Shown here: positions 33,847 through 42,270 of the stretch, one piece after another
Layout of the letters: every line of letters starts with the position of its first letter
How positions within the stretch are numbered: the stretch's first letter is position 1
Source of the DNA: Candidatus Lindowbacteria bacterium RIFCSPLOWO2_12_FULL_62_27
Lineage (GTDB): Bacteria; Lindowbacteria; 2-12-FULL-62-27
Length of the DNA: 64,000 nucleotides
Direction of reading: 5' to 3'
Assembly (NCBI GenBank): GCA_001784175.1
Contig: MFPR01000002.1
Span: 1-64,000 of the forward strand
Position numbers and translations under genes: made by a program
The notes under the pieces: generated by a model
The model's database searches: none
Told to the model about the DNA's origin: nothing
The model's input: the letters and a program-made list of their open reading frames with translations, nothing else

Positions 33847-35628
33847 ATGGAGAAGGCGACAGGCGGGACGGCGATGCGAAATTTGCGATTCAAGCAGATC
33901 AGATATGACCTCAAGAAAAAGATAGCGGTGGTTCTGGGCGGGATGGTGCTGGTCAGCACCGCCCTTCTGCTTATTTTTTCTTTTTTCTGGAGCCATTACC
34001 AGGAGAAGCTGTTTATCCGGAAAAGCGTCCTGGCATCCGTGTCCGGCGTCCGCGCGTTCATGGCCAGACAGAACAACTGGAAATCCGTGACCAACCTGCG
34101 GGAACTGAGGCTCATCCTGAAATCCGTCATCGACTCGAATCCCTACATCTACCAGGTCATCGTCTATGACGATGCCGGCGGCGTGGCCACCTACATGTCA
34201 AAGACCGAATCAGAAGAAACGGCGCCGTCCGACGCGCCGCGCGCGGAGCTCGACCGGCAAAACAGGGACCGGGGATATGCCTTCGTGACCGTCCGAGCCT
34301 ACAAGCGCCGATCCCTGCTGGGGTACGTAAAGGCCGAGCTGAAGCCGGAGCGGATGGATCTGGAGACGACCGTGCTGCCGAGCGTGCTGGTGATCGTGGT
34401 CATGCTGATTCTGTGTCTGTCCCTGACCTATTACTGGGCAGCGCGGATCTCGAGGCCGCTCAGGGAAGTAATCCAGGTTGCCGACGAAGTCGCCGAGGGA
34501 AAGTCGTTTCGCGAAGTGAAGGCTTCGGGTTCGGACGAAGCCGGTGTGATTGCCGGGCTGTTCAACGACATCAACCGGAGGCTCCAGCATCGCATCGACG
34601 ATCTGGAAAAATTGAACCGGCTGGCCATCGACATCAACTCGGAGCTTGACCGAGTCCTGCTGCACAACATCATCGTCACGAAATTCGCGGAAGCCACCGG
34701 CGCGCGCAAAGTGGCCCTGCTGCTCTGCGGCGCCGATCAGAAATCGCCGAGCGTCGCCGCCGGCATCAACCTGATCAATCCGAAGGTTTCCCTGGACATG
34801 GACGGCGGTCTGGCGGCAAAGGCGATTTCGACCCGGGGCCATGTCCAGACCGGCGACATCAGCGGGCATCCGGAACATGCGCTGTTCTACGAAGACAAGG
34901 CGCACATTCCGTCCAACGCCTGGTATCTGGTCCTTCCCCTGACCGCGCAGGGGAAGATTCTCGGGGTGGTGATTGTCGGGGAGCCGGAGCACGCGACCGA
35001 CCACGGCTATGACCGCGAAACCGTGTACTTGTACCAGACGTTCGCGACGGCCGCCGGCAGCGCGCTCGAAAACGCGCGGCTGTATGAACTCGCCATCACC
35101 GACGAGCTGACCCGCGTCTACATCCGGCGGTTCTTCAATCAGCGCCTGACGGACGAGATCGATGCGTCCACGAAGAACCGGACGCCTCTGTCCCTCCTGA
35201 TGCTCGACATAGATCATTTCAAAAAAGTGAACGATACCTACGGCCACCAGGTGGGTGATGTTGTTCTCGTAGCGCTGGCCCGCATCCTGACCCAGACCGT
35301 CCGATCGATCGACGTCCGGGAAGCCGAGCGGCGCCGGGACATTGTCGCCAGGCTGGGCGGCGAGGAATTTTCGATCATCCTGCCGGGCACTTCCCTGTCC
35401 GCCGCCGCGGCCGTCGGCGAGAGAATCCGCGCCGCGGTCGAAACCTATCAGGACCTCAAATTCGAGGACGGCGGCGTTCTCACCTTCACCGTCAGCATCG
35501 GCGTCGCCGAATGGCCGGCCGGGCAGTCAGGCGAGGATCTGATCCGCGCCTCCGACGAAGCGCTGTATGAAGCGAAGCGCGCCGGCCGAAACCGCGTCGT
35601 CGCCTCCAAGCTTCAGGAGGCGGGGTAG
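33847..35628 (+). CDS. Membrane diguanylate cyclase (sensor-HAMP-GAF-GGDEF)
   Basis: 593 residues from ATG 33847 (AGGTAAGG upstream); ATG 33769 and ATG 33874 are alternatives. Topology: TM1 (about 25-48), periplasmic sensor (~50-180) with VYDDAGGVATYM, TM2 (~183-205), HAMP (RISRPLREVIQVADEVAEG), GAF domain (~265-440) and GGDEF domain. The cyclase is intact: LDIDHFKKVNDTYGH, GGEEF active site, and an RRRD inhibitory I-site five residues before it. It makes cyclic di-GMP in response to a signal and is probably product-inhibited. It is the only catalytically complete cyclase in the window, in contrast to the two degenerate ones at 4794-6281. Likely monocistronic; the next gene is convergent 17 bp away. 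Confidence 0.95.
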   Translation: MEKATGGTAMRNLRFKQIRYDLKKKIAVVLGGMVLVSTALLLIFSFFWSHYQEKLFIRKSVLASVSGVRAFMARQNNWKSVTNLRELRLILKSVIDSNPYIYQVIVYDDAGGVATYMSKTESEETAPSDAPRAELDRQNRDRGYAFVTVRAYKRRSLLGYVKAELKPERMDLETTVLPSVLVIVVMLILCLSLTYYWAARISRPLREVIQVADEVAEGKSFREVKASGSDEAGVIAGLFNDINRRLQHRIDDLEKLNRLAIDINSELDRVLLHNIIVTKFAEATGARKVALLLCGADQKSPSVAAGINLINPKVSLDMDGGLAAKAISTRGHVQTGDISGHPEHALFYEDKAHIPSNAWYLVLPLTAQGKILGVVIVGEPEHATDHGYDRETVYLYQTFATAAGSALENARLYELAITDELTRVYIRRFFNQRLTDEIDASTKNRTPLSLLMLDIDHFKKVNDTYGHQVGDVVLVALARILTQTVRSIDVREAERRRDIVARLGGEEFSIILPGTSLSAAAAVGERIRAAVETYQDLKFEDGGVLTFTVSIGVAEWPAGQSGEDLIRASDEALYEAKRAGRNRVVASKLQEAG

Positions 35629-35645
35629 ACCAGGCCAAGGGATTT

Positions 35646-36296
35646 TCACTTGTTGCGGATGAGGGAATTCTGGAGGCGCTGGATTTCGTCACGGAGTTCG
35701 ATTCCTTCCCGGGTCGGTTCGACGCGGTCGGCGGTGATGTGGTAGAGGGCGAAGACGCTTTCGCCATAGACGTTTTCTCCGACCCGGATGCGTCCGGAGA
35801 CTTCCAGGGGCATGTCCTTGGCGAGTTTTGTGCCGCGACCGTCCGGGAAGGTGACGAAGATCATTTCGTTCATTTTCGGCATGATGCCGAAGCAACAGGC
35901 CTGCTGATTGGGGAGCAGGATGAAGGATCGGACCGTTCCTTCGGAGAAATCGATGGGCATCATGTAGCCGACCAGGGAGACCTTCTCCCCGTCGAGCGCC
36001 CGAACGGGCGCGGGGATCAGTTTTTTCTGCCTCAGGCGGGCGATGGCCGTTTCGGGGTCGGTGAAGATGTCCTCGTTGGAGATATCGTAGGTGAAGCCGG
36101 AGATATGGCTGAAGGCCAGTTTCCATCCGTCGCCGGCCTTGGCCAGCGTGTCGATGAGGCTGGTGTCGCGGCGCGGCGTCTGCTGAGAAATCTTTGGGTG
36201 CGTGTCAGCGGCAGACGGCGGCTTCTGCGCTGCCGTTGCGGGTCCGGGCGCCGCGAGGAAGCACGCTGCGACGAAAGCCGCTGTTGCCCGCATCAT
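35646..36296 (-). CDS. DUF3299-like exported protein
   Basis: 216 residues with a signal peptide (TAAFVAACFLAAPGPATA). The core after residue 70 has the DUF3299 pattern VSLVGYMMPIDFSEGTVRSFILLPNQQACCFGIMPKMNEMIFV, in which a Cys-containing segment sits between strands; the family is seen next to MacB/LolCE-type ABC genes, as here. It may act with the transporter in the periplasm. Its ATG overlaps the permease stop by 4 bp, and it ends the minus-strand operon. Confidence 0.8.
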   Translation of the reverse strand: MMRATAAFVAACFLAAPGPATAAQKPPSAADTHPKISQQTPRRDTSLIDTLAKAGDGWKLAFSHISGFTYDISNEDIFTDPETAIARLRQKKLIPAPVRALDGEKVSLVGYMMPIDFSEGTVRSFILLPNQQACCFGIMPKMNEMIFVTFPDGRGTKLAKDMPLEVSGRIRVGENVYGESVFALYHITADRVEPTREGIELRDEIQRLQNSLIRNK

Positions 36297-37543
36297 GAAA
36301 CCGGGGCGAGATGGGCTGCCACGTCGGTGGCGTAGGCTTTAATGGCCGGGACGATGCCGACGGCGCCGCCGAGCGCGACCGCGCCGATGGGACCGAGGAT
36401 GAGGGCGGGGTGGAAGTAGAGCGCGTCGAGGACGACGCCGGTTTGGGCACGAATGACCGCGGCTGCGCCGGCCAGGAGCGCGCCGTAGACGAGGAAGCTT
36501 GCGGCGGCGCCCAGGGCGGTGATGGCGGCGGATTCGATGACGACGGCGGAGAAGACCGTTCGGCGCCGCGCGCCGAGGGCGCGGAGGATCGCGAAGTCCC
36601 GGCGGCGTTCCTGGATGGTGTTGTAGACGCCGGCGAACACGGTGGCGCCGGCGACTCCCACGATGAGCCATGCGACCATCTGAAGGATGCGGTACATCCA
36701 GCCCATTTTATCAAAGAGTTCCGCCATGACCAGCCCGATGGGCCAGGCAAGGGTGGCGACACGACCCTGCCGGTTGATGGACTGATCGAGCATGAAGCCG
36801 GCTTGGGGGTTGCGGAGTTTGAGCATGACGGCGCTGACTTCCTTGTGCTCAGCCGGAATTTCCTCCCCGGGTCGGGGCTGGTAGGTTTCACCGGTTCCGC
36901 GGAGGACATGTCCGGTCATATGAAACACACCATCGATGGGAATCCAGATGACGCGATCGGATGGGGAATGGGACGTTTGAAGGACGCCGGCGACGACAAA
37001 TTCGTCGGCGTGGCGCATGTTCTCGTCGAAGTTGACGCCATGAAAGGGGCTGAAGACCGATCCGACGCGGAGTCCGGTTTTTTCGGCGACGACCTGTCCG
37101 ATGACCGCCTCGTTTTTCGCCGGGTCAAAGGCCCGGCCGCCCGGCGCGAACTGGAATTGTGAAAAGAGGTCGCCGATGGTTCCGACGATTCGAAAGCCCA
37201 TGAAGTTGTCGCCGACCGCATACGGGATCGCCAGGCGCACCCGGGGGTCCCGGCGGATGGACTCGTAGAGGGACCAAGGGATGTTGCCGGGGGAGGTTTC
37301 GAGATGGAAGACGGTGTTGAGGACAAGCTGGATCTGGCTGCCGCGAGCGCCGAGGACGGCGTCGAATCCGACGGGTCCGCCGGTGAATGCGCGATAGGTC
37401 TGAGCGTTGATGCTGAAGACGGCCATGAGGAGGCCGACGGCCAGCGCAACGGATGCGGCGGTGACGAGGGTCGACACGGCGTGCTGCCGGAGGCTTCGCC
37501 GGACGATGAGCGTAATTGCGCGGAGCGTGGCCCCCGTCATCAT
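36293..37543 (-). CDS. ABC transporter permease, FtsX/MacB type
   Basis: 416 residues from ATG 37543, which overlaps the ATPase stop (ATGA). Topology typical of FtsX/LolC/MacB permeases: one N-terminal transmembrane helix (~20-42), a large periplasmic domain (~45-280) and three C-terminal helices (~285-310, 330-360, 380-405). The C-terminal FtsX motif RRRDFAILRALGARRRTVF is clear. It probably moves a lipoprotein, toxin or peptide, or transmits mechanical force, rather than importing a solute. One permease gene is present, so the complex is likely a homodimer. Confidence 0.88.
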   Translation of the reverse strand: MMTGATLRAITLIVRRSLRQHAVSTLVTAASVALAVGLLMAVFSINAQTYRAFTGGPVGFDAVLGARGSQIQLVLNTVFHLETSPGNIPWSLYESIRRDPRVRLAIPYAVGDNFMGFRIVGTIGDLFSQFQFAPGGRAFDPAKNEAVIGQVVAEKTGLRVGSVFSPFHGVNFDENMRHADEFVVAGVLQTSHSPSDRVIWIPIDGVFHMTGHVLRGTGETYQPRPGEEIPAEHKEVSAVMLKLRNPQAGFMLDQSINRQGRVATLAWPIGLVMAELFDKMGWMYRILQMVAWLIVGVAGATVFAGVYNTIQERRRDFAILRALGARRRTVFSAVVIESAAITALGAAASFLVYGALLAGAAAVIRAQTGVVLDALYFHPALILGPIGAVALGGAVGIVPAIKAYATDVAAHLAPVS

Positions 37544-38223
37544 GCTGATTTGGCCGAATCCATCGCGCGGTTCATGGCGGCGAGCGAAACGACCGACTCG
37601 AACCCGGCCAGAATTTCGCGATCGTGCGTGACGAGCAGGAGCGCCGCCCCGGTTTCCGCGCATACTTCCCGGATCAGCGCCAGCGCCTCCCGCGCGTTGG
37701 CCGGGTCGAGATGGCCGGTCGGCTCGTCCGCCAGGACGAGGCTGGGTTGGTTGGCGAGCGCGCGCGCGATCGCGACGCGCTGCTGCTGCCCGCTGGACAA
37801 CTGCCGCGGCCGGTCGTTCAAGCGATCGCGGAGTCCGACGCGATCGAGGAGCGCCCGGGCGCGAGGCGGGTCCATGCCGCGTCCGAAGGCCATGGCGAGG
37901 AGAACGTTTTCGATGGCCGAGAATCCCTGGAGGAGGTTGAAGGTCTGGTGGATGTATCCAATGGATCGCCCCCGGCATTTGTCCCGGCCCGCCTCCGACA
38001 GCTTTGCCATGTCCCGCCCGCCCACCAGGATTTGTCCGGCGTCGGCCGCGAGAATGCCGGAGATCAGGTTCAAGAGCGTCGTTTTGCCAAGCCCGCTTTC
38101 TCCCATGACGGCCGTCTGGGCGCCGGCGGGGAGATTGAATCTCTGGATGTCGATGACCGGGCGCAGGCAAGCGTCCGGCGACAAAAAGCTTTTCTTTAGT
38201 TCAAGTAATTCAAGAATGTCCAT
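37540..38223 (-). CDS. ABC transporter ATP-binding protein, LolD/MacB type
   Basis: 227 residues from ATG 38223; the frame is open 29 codons further, but those codons lie in the previous gene and read as Ser/Pro/Thr shadow sequence. Walker A MGESGLGKTTLL, Q-loop IHQTFNLLQGFSAIENV, signature LSSGQQQRVAIARAL, Walker B LVLADEPTGHLD and H-loop THD are all intact. The LLQGFSAIEN stretch is typical of the LolD/MacB group. It drives the FtsX-type permease encoded next. The 5' end overlaps the acyltransferase gene by 14 bp. Confidence 0.95.
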   Translation of the reverse strand: MDILELLELKKSFLSPDACLRPVIDIQRFNLPAGAQTAVMGESGLGKTTLLNLISGILAADAGQILVGGRDMAKLSEAGRDKCRGRSIGYIHQTFNLLQGFSAIENVLLAMAFGRGMDPPRARALLDRVGLRDRLNDRPRQLSSGQQQRVAIARALANQPSLVLADEPTGHLDPANAREALALIREVCAETGAALLLVTHDREILAGFESVVSLAAMNRAMDSAKSA

Positions 38224-38797
38224 GCGAGTCGGCCGGCTGGCCGCGGTAGCGGAGGACGCGGGCGGGGTTGCCGACGACGATGGCGTTGGGTTCGACGTCC
38301 TTGATGACAACCGACCCCGAGCCGATCACGGCCCCCCGGCCGACGCGGACGCCCTTGCCGATAAAGACGTTGGACCCGATGAACACGTCGTCCTCGATGA
38401 TGACTTCCTTGCCGACGCGGCCCTGCGTGAGGATGGGAATGCCGGGGTCATCGAAGACGTGGTCGTCGGACATGATGGTGGTTCGGTGACCCATGAGGAC
38501 GAAATTGCCGATGCGGATGCGGCCGTAGGCGTTGAAGTGGCAATACTCGTTGATCCAGCAATTTTTGCCGATGGCGAGCCGCCATGGGTAGTAGACGGTG
38601 AGGCCGTCGCGGAGCCAGGAGAATTTCACGTCGGCGCCAAACAGCCAGAGGACCGCGAGCCGCAAGAAATCACCGACGGGCGACGGCAGGAATTTGACGA
38701 TGCCGAACAGGTTGTGAAAGAGACCCTGTCGAATGAAGGCCGAAACGGGCACCGTTGAAAAGAGCGTGCTGTCGCGATCTGCGTCTTTGGAGATCAC
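38210..38797 (-). CDS. Hexapeptide-repeat acyltransferase
   Basis: 195 residues. The C-terminal two thirds are a left-handed beta helix with repeating [LIV]-G-x4 hexads (IGKNCWINEYCHFNAYG, IGNFVLMGHRTTI, IGSNVFIGKGVRVGRGAVIGSGSVV) and the family end IVVGNPARVLRYRG. This matches WcaF/Maa-type O-acetyltransferases that modify sugars of surface polysaccharide using acetyl-CoA. A catalytic His within the hexads is plausible (SDDHVF). It lies beside a GT2 gene, consistent with a polysaccharide role. Confidence 0.85.
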   Translation of the reverse strand: MISKDADRDSTLFSTVPVSAFIRQGLFHNLFGIVKFLPSPVGDFLRLAVLWLFGADVKFSWLRDGLTVYYPWRLAIGKNCWINEYCHFNAYGRIRIGNFVLMGHRTTIMSDDHVFDDPGIPILTQGRVGKEVIIEDDVFIGSNVFIGKGVRVGRGAVIGSGSVVIKDVEPNAIVVGNPARVLRYRGQPADSHGHS

Positions 38798-38818
38798 GAC
38801 AGAGATAAAAGCATAAAA

Positions 38819-39523
38819 TCACGCAAAGCGCCAGAAGATGAGCGTCCCCAGGGCGCGGAGTCCGTCCCAGGCGGTGATTTTTTTACCCTCGGCGCGCGAT
38901 CTCGGCGTGTAGCGGATCGGGACCTCGAGGATGGGAACGCGGCGCCGGAGGAGTTTGGCGGTGATTTCGGGTTCGATGTTGAATCGATCCGAGCGCAGGT
39001 CGAGGTCCAACAGGATCGCGCGTTTCATCATCTTGCAGCCGGTTTCCATGTCGGAGATGCGGCGGCCGTAGAGGAGAAAGACGACGGCGTTGAGGAAGAG
39101 GTTGCCCCAGTAATACAGGACGGAATATCGCGGGTTGTCCGTGAGGTTCCGGCTGCCGAAGACGACTCCGGCCCGCCCCTGGCGGATCGGTTCCATGAGC
39201 GCGGGCAGGTCGGCCGGATCGTATTCGAGGTCAGCGTCCTGGATGACGACGACGTCTCCGGTGGCGGCGCCGAGCGCGGTGCGGACGGCGGCGGCTTTGC
39301 CGAGGTTGCGGTCGTGGCGGAAGATTCGGATGTCGAACCGCGGCGCGAGGCCGTGGGTTTCCGCGTTCTGAAGGATGCTGAAGCTGTCGTCGGATGACGC
39401 GTCGTCGACGAAGATCAGCTGCACCTCCGTGTCCGGCATGGTGAGGCGGTCCAGCCGGCGCAGAAGTTCCGGGAGGAGGCGGGATTCGTTGAAGACGGGG
39501 ATGAGGATGGAGAGGCGGATCAT
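38819..39523 (-). CDS. Family 2 glycosyltransferase
   Basis: 234 residues from ATG 39523, which overlaps the comEC stop (ATGA); the upstream 110 codons in this frame are shadow sequence. Family 2 motifs: LSILIPVFNES, VDDASSDDS, the DxD site IQDADLEYDP, and ETGCKMMKR as in DPM1-like enzymes. There is no transmembrane extension, in contrast to the paralogous GT2 at 7607. Substrate unknown; probably transfers a sugar to a lipid-phosphate carrier or nascent polysaccharide. Confidence 0.9.
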   Translation of the reverse strand: MIRLSILIPVFNESRLLPELLRRLDRLTMPDTEVQLIFVDDASSDDSFSILQNAETHGLAPRFDIRIFRHDRNLGKAAAVRTALGAATGDVVVIQDADLEYDPADLPALMEPIRQGRAGVVFGSRNLTDNPRYSVLYYWGNLFLNAVVFLLYGRRISDMETGCKMMKRAILLDLDLRSDRFNIEPEITAKLLRRRVPILEVPIRYTPRSRAEGKKITAWDGLRALGTLIFWRFA

Positions 39524-41610
39524 TCTTCGAGGGATTCCTGGAGCGCAGTGGTGTGGGTCCAGCGGGTATTGTCCAAGCGGCAGATGCGGAGGCGGCCGTC
39601 GATGGAGGCGGCGAGCGGGTCGGGGATGCCGGCCTGTTCGAGGTCCGCGAAGATTGGTTTGAGTTTTTCCGGCGAGATCGCGCCGGCCAGAAACACGTGG
39701 TCCGGGTGGAGGCCATCGGGTATTTTGAGTGTTTCGCCGGCCACCGGTTTGGCGGCAAGCCACGTTTGTGTTTTCGCCCGGGTCTTTTTGAACTGTATTT
39801 TGTCGGGCTTTCCGAATTCGGAATAGACCACACGGAGTCCCTGGCCTGTCCATACGAACCCGCCGTCCGGCGGGACGTGGAGTCCATCGACGGGCGTTTT
39901 CTGATCGACGAGTTTGAATTCATTTTTCAGAATCTCTGTCGCCTGCGGTTGAGCCTCGATGTTATCTATCCGCGTCACTCCCGCTCTCAGCCATTCCTGG
40001 ACCATCGGTTTCAGCGCCGAGCCCGTCTCACCGGGTGGCAGGTCCACCCGGGCAAAGAGTATCCGGTTGCCCTTTCTCAGGTCGACGTACGGCACGCGGT
40101 CGCCGCCCATTTCGATGCAGAACGGCGCGACGCTGTTTCGGGCGAGCGGGAAGAGGGCCAGGCAGAGGAGGAAGCCGGCGCTGCCGATGGCCCAGTTTCG
40201 GGGCGTGCCGGGGATGAGGAACAGGAAAAAGGTCCAGGACGCCAGAAACGGAATCAAAAACCAGAGCGGCAGATGGCCGAAATTCGATGAGATGGACAGA
40301 AGTTCCGGCAGGTCGCCGAGGAAGTAGAGAGTCGCCTCGAGGCAGACATCGCCGGCCGAGAAGACCCAGCCGGCCAGGGCGGGCGAGACCCCCGCGAGCG
40401 CGGCGCCGACGGCTGCGAGGCCGATCAGGAGGGTGAAGAGGGGCAGGAAGACGAGGTTGGACAGCACGGAGAGGAGGGACCACCTGAAAAAGAGGTGCGC
40501 GGTGAGCGGCGCGGTGAAGACCTGGATCATGAGAAGGGGCAGTACGGTTTTTGTCCATGCGGGCGCTTCGACGAACTGATTGCGAGTTCTGTCGAAGAGG
40601 GGTCTCAGCGCGATTGCGCTGAGCGAGATGCCGAGGATGGCGAGGTAGGAGAGCTGGAATCCCAGGTGCCCGAGGTGTTCGGGAAAGGCGATGAATTCGA
40701 TCACAAAGGATGCGGCGGTGATGTGAAGGAGCCGGACGGGCCGGTTGAGGAGTGTGGCGAGGAGCGTGAGGGTCGTGGCGATCGCCGCGCGAACGACGGA
40801 GGGCTGGAGGCCGACGATCACGCAGAATCCGACGACCGCCGCGCAGGTGAGGGCCGCCGCGGCGGTGCGATCCAGAAGGGGCGCGAGGAGGAAAAAGAGC
40901 ACGGCCGCGAGGAGCGTGGTGTGCATGCCCGACACCGCGATGATGTGCGTGAGCCCGTGATCCTGAAGGATGCGGAGCGTTCGCGGATCGAGGTCCGAGC
41001 GTTTGCCGAAGAGTTCAGCGCGAGCGAATGCCAGGAATGCGGGCGGCGGCCGGGCCTCGATGAGTGCCCGGTCGATCCGGTCGCGAACGGCCAGACACAC
41101 CCGGCGGATTTGCTCGATGGGTCCGGGCGCCACGACCGGCCCAACCAGGGGTTCCCAGTGAGCGGGCACGAGCCGGCGGCCGTGCGCGACGCCATCGACG
41201 AGGATGGTCTGTCCGAGGGCCGGCGCCGATTCGAGGTTGCGCAGGGATAGGATCATGTGCAATCCCGTGTGGGGCGGCCGGGCCAGCTCGACCGACGCAT
41301 GGCGTTCGAGATAGGGATCGGACAGAACGCGCACGGCGAGGCCGTCCACCGGCCCATAGAGCTGCGCGAACCGGCGCTCCTCCAACTCCAGGGACTGCCG
41401 GGTGAGCCACAGGCCGAGGATCGCGGCGGCCATGAGGATGAACAACCACGCGGCGTGTTGGAACAATTTTTGAACATGCGCGCCGACCGCCAGCACGGCA
41501 AAGACGGCGAACAGAACAGCGACGGAATCGCCGGGAACATGGAGAAAGAATCCGAGCGATCCGCCGATCAGGAGGGCGACGGCGAGTTTGGGGAGAAAGG
41601 CTTTTGACAT
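39520..41610 (-). CDS. comEC: DNA internalisation protein ComEC/Rec2
   Basis: 696 residues. An N-terminal soluble OB-like region between hydrophobic helices is followed by the competence domain with many transmembrane helices (about 190-510: GLTHIIAVSGMHTTLLAAVLF is the family hallmark). The C-terminal ~170 residues occupy the position of the metallo-beta-lactamase domain but lack the HxHxDH metal ligands; where they are expected the sequence reads RIDNIEAQPQATEIL. So the channel part looks functional but the nuclease-like domain is inactive or reduced. Together with comEA immediately upstream this suggests natural DNA uptake. Confidence 0.93.
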   Translation of the reverse strand: MSKAFLPKLAVALLIGGSLGFFLHVPGDSVAVLFAVFAVLAVGAHVQKLFQHAAWLFILMAAAILGLWLTRQSLELEERRFAQLYGPVDGLAVRVLSDPYLERHASVELARPPHTGLHMILSLRNLESAPALGQTILVDGVAHGRRLVPAHWEPLVGPVVAPGPIEQIRRVCLAVRDRIDRALIEARPPPAFLAFARAELFGKRSDLDPRTLRILQDHGLTHIIAVSGMHTTLLAAVLFFLLAPLLDRTAAAALTCAAVVGFCVIVGLQPSVVRAAIATTLTLLATLLNRPVRLLHITAASFVIEFIAFPEHLGHLGFQLSYLAILGISLSAIALRPLFDRTRNQFVEAPAWTKTVLPLLMIQVFTAPLTAHLFFRWSLLSVLSNLVFLPLFTLLIGLAAVGAALAGVSPALAGWVFSAGDVCLEATLYFLGDLPELLSISSNFGHLPLWFLIPFLASWTFFLFLIPGTPRNWAIGSAGFLLCLALFPLARNSVAPFCIEMGGDRVPYVDLRKGNRILFARVDLPPGETGSALKPMVQEWLRAGVTRIDNIEAQPQATEILKNEFKLVDQKTPVDGLHVPPDGGFVWTGQGLRVVYSEFGKPDKIQFKKTRAKTQTWLAAKPVAGETLKIPDGLHPDHVFLAGAISPEKLKPIFADLEQAGIPDPLAASIDGRLRICRLDNTRWTHTTALQESLEE

Positions 41611-41611
41611 A

Positions 41612-42226
41612 TCAATCGACCGTGATCAGGGCTTCGAGCCACTTGTAGGTTTTCCGGCCGACGCCCCGGACGCGCATGAGGTCCTCTTTTTTTCGAAACG
41701 GGCCGCGCGTGTCCCGGTCGGCGACGATTCGGCGCGCAGTTTCCGGGCCGATGCGCGGGAGGGTTTGAAGGGCTTCAGCGGATGCGCGATTGATGTTGAT
41801 TTTCGGGGGTCCCGCCTCCCCGGCGAGCGCCCCGCCCGGCGCGGCCGTGGACCGGATGCGGACGCGCTGGAGCGCGTCGTCGGACAGGGCGACGCGCCCG
41901 GCGACCATGCGGAGGTTGGCGGGCACATGGACTTCGTCGCCGTCCTGGAGCGCGCGCGTGTAATCGGCATGATCGATGTAGGCGTTGGGTCTGGGCCGGA
42001 CGATTTCAAAGAGACCCTTGAGGCGTGTTCCCTCGATCAATTTGATCGGGCCGGCGCGTTCGACCTCGCCCGTCACGATCACGGCGATGGTGCGAATGTT
42101 CCCGGCGGACTCCGGGCCGGCGGACCGGGGCTGCCGTTGTTCCTGCGCCGTCGTGTAGACAGCGGGCAGGGCGGGCGGATGTGCGCGCAGGACCGCGAGG
42201 GCGGCGCCGGCCATGAGGATGGCCAT
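41612..42226 (-). CDS. comEA: ComEA-like DNA-binding competence protein
   Basis: 204 residues. An N-terminal membrane anchor (residues 3-15) is followed by an SLBB-like region (about 45-105: AVIVTGEVERAGPIKLIEGTRL) and two helix-hairpin-helix motifs (KININRASAEALQTLPRIGPETARRI and DLMRVRGVGRKT). This is the full SLBB-HhH form found in Bacillus, less usual than the short single-domain form of many Gram-negatives. It binds incoming double-stranded DNA outside the inner membrane and passes it to ComEC. One base separates the two genes. Confidence 0.92.
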   Translation of the reverse strand: MAILMAGAALAVLRAHPPALPAVYTTAQEQRQPRSAGPESAGNIRTIAVIVTGEVERAGPIKLIEGTRLKGLFEIVRPRPNAYIDHADYTRALQDGDEVHVPANLRMVAGRVALSDDALQRVRIRSTAAPGGALAGEAGPPKININRASAEALQTLPRIGPETARRIVADRDTRGPFRKKEDLMRVRGVGRKTYKWLEALITVD

Positions 42227-42270
42227 CGACGCCTTGGAGAGATGCGACTGGCGGTGCCGGGGGTTCTTGC

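Noticed and set aside
37544-38170. Extension of the FtsX-type permease frame through the ATPase gene
   Set aside because: The upstream part is the out-of-frame shadow of the ATPase; the ATGA junction at 37540-37543 sets the start.
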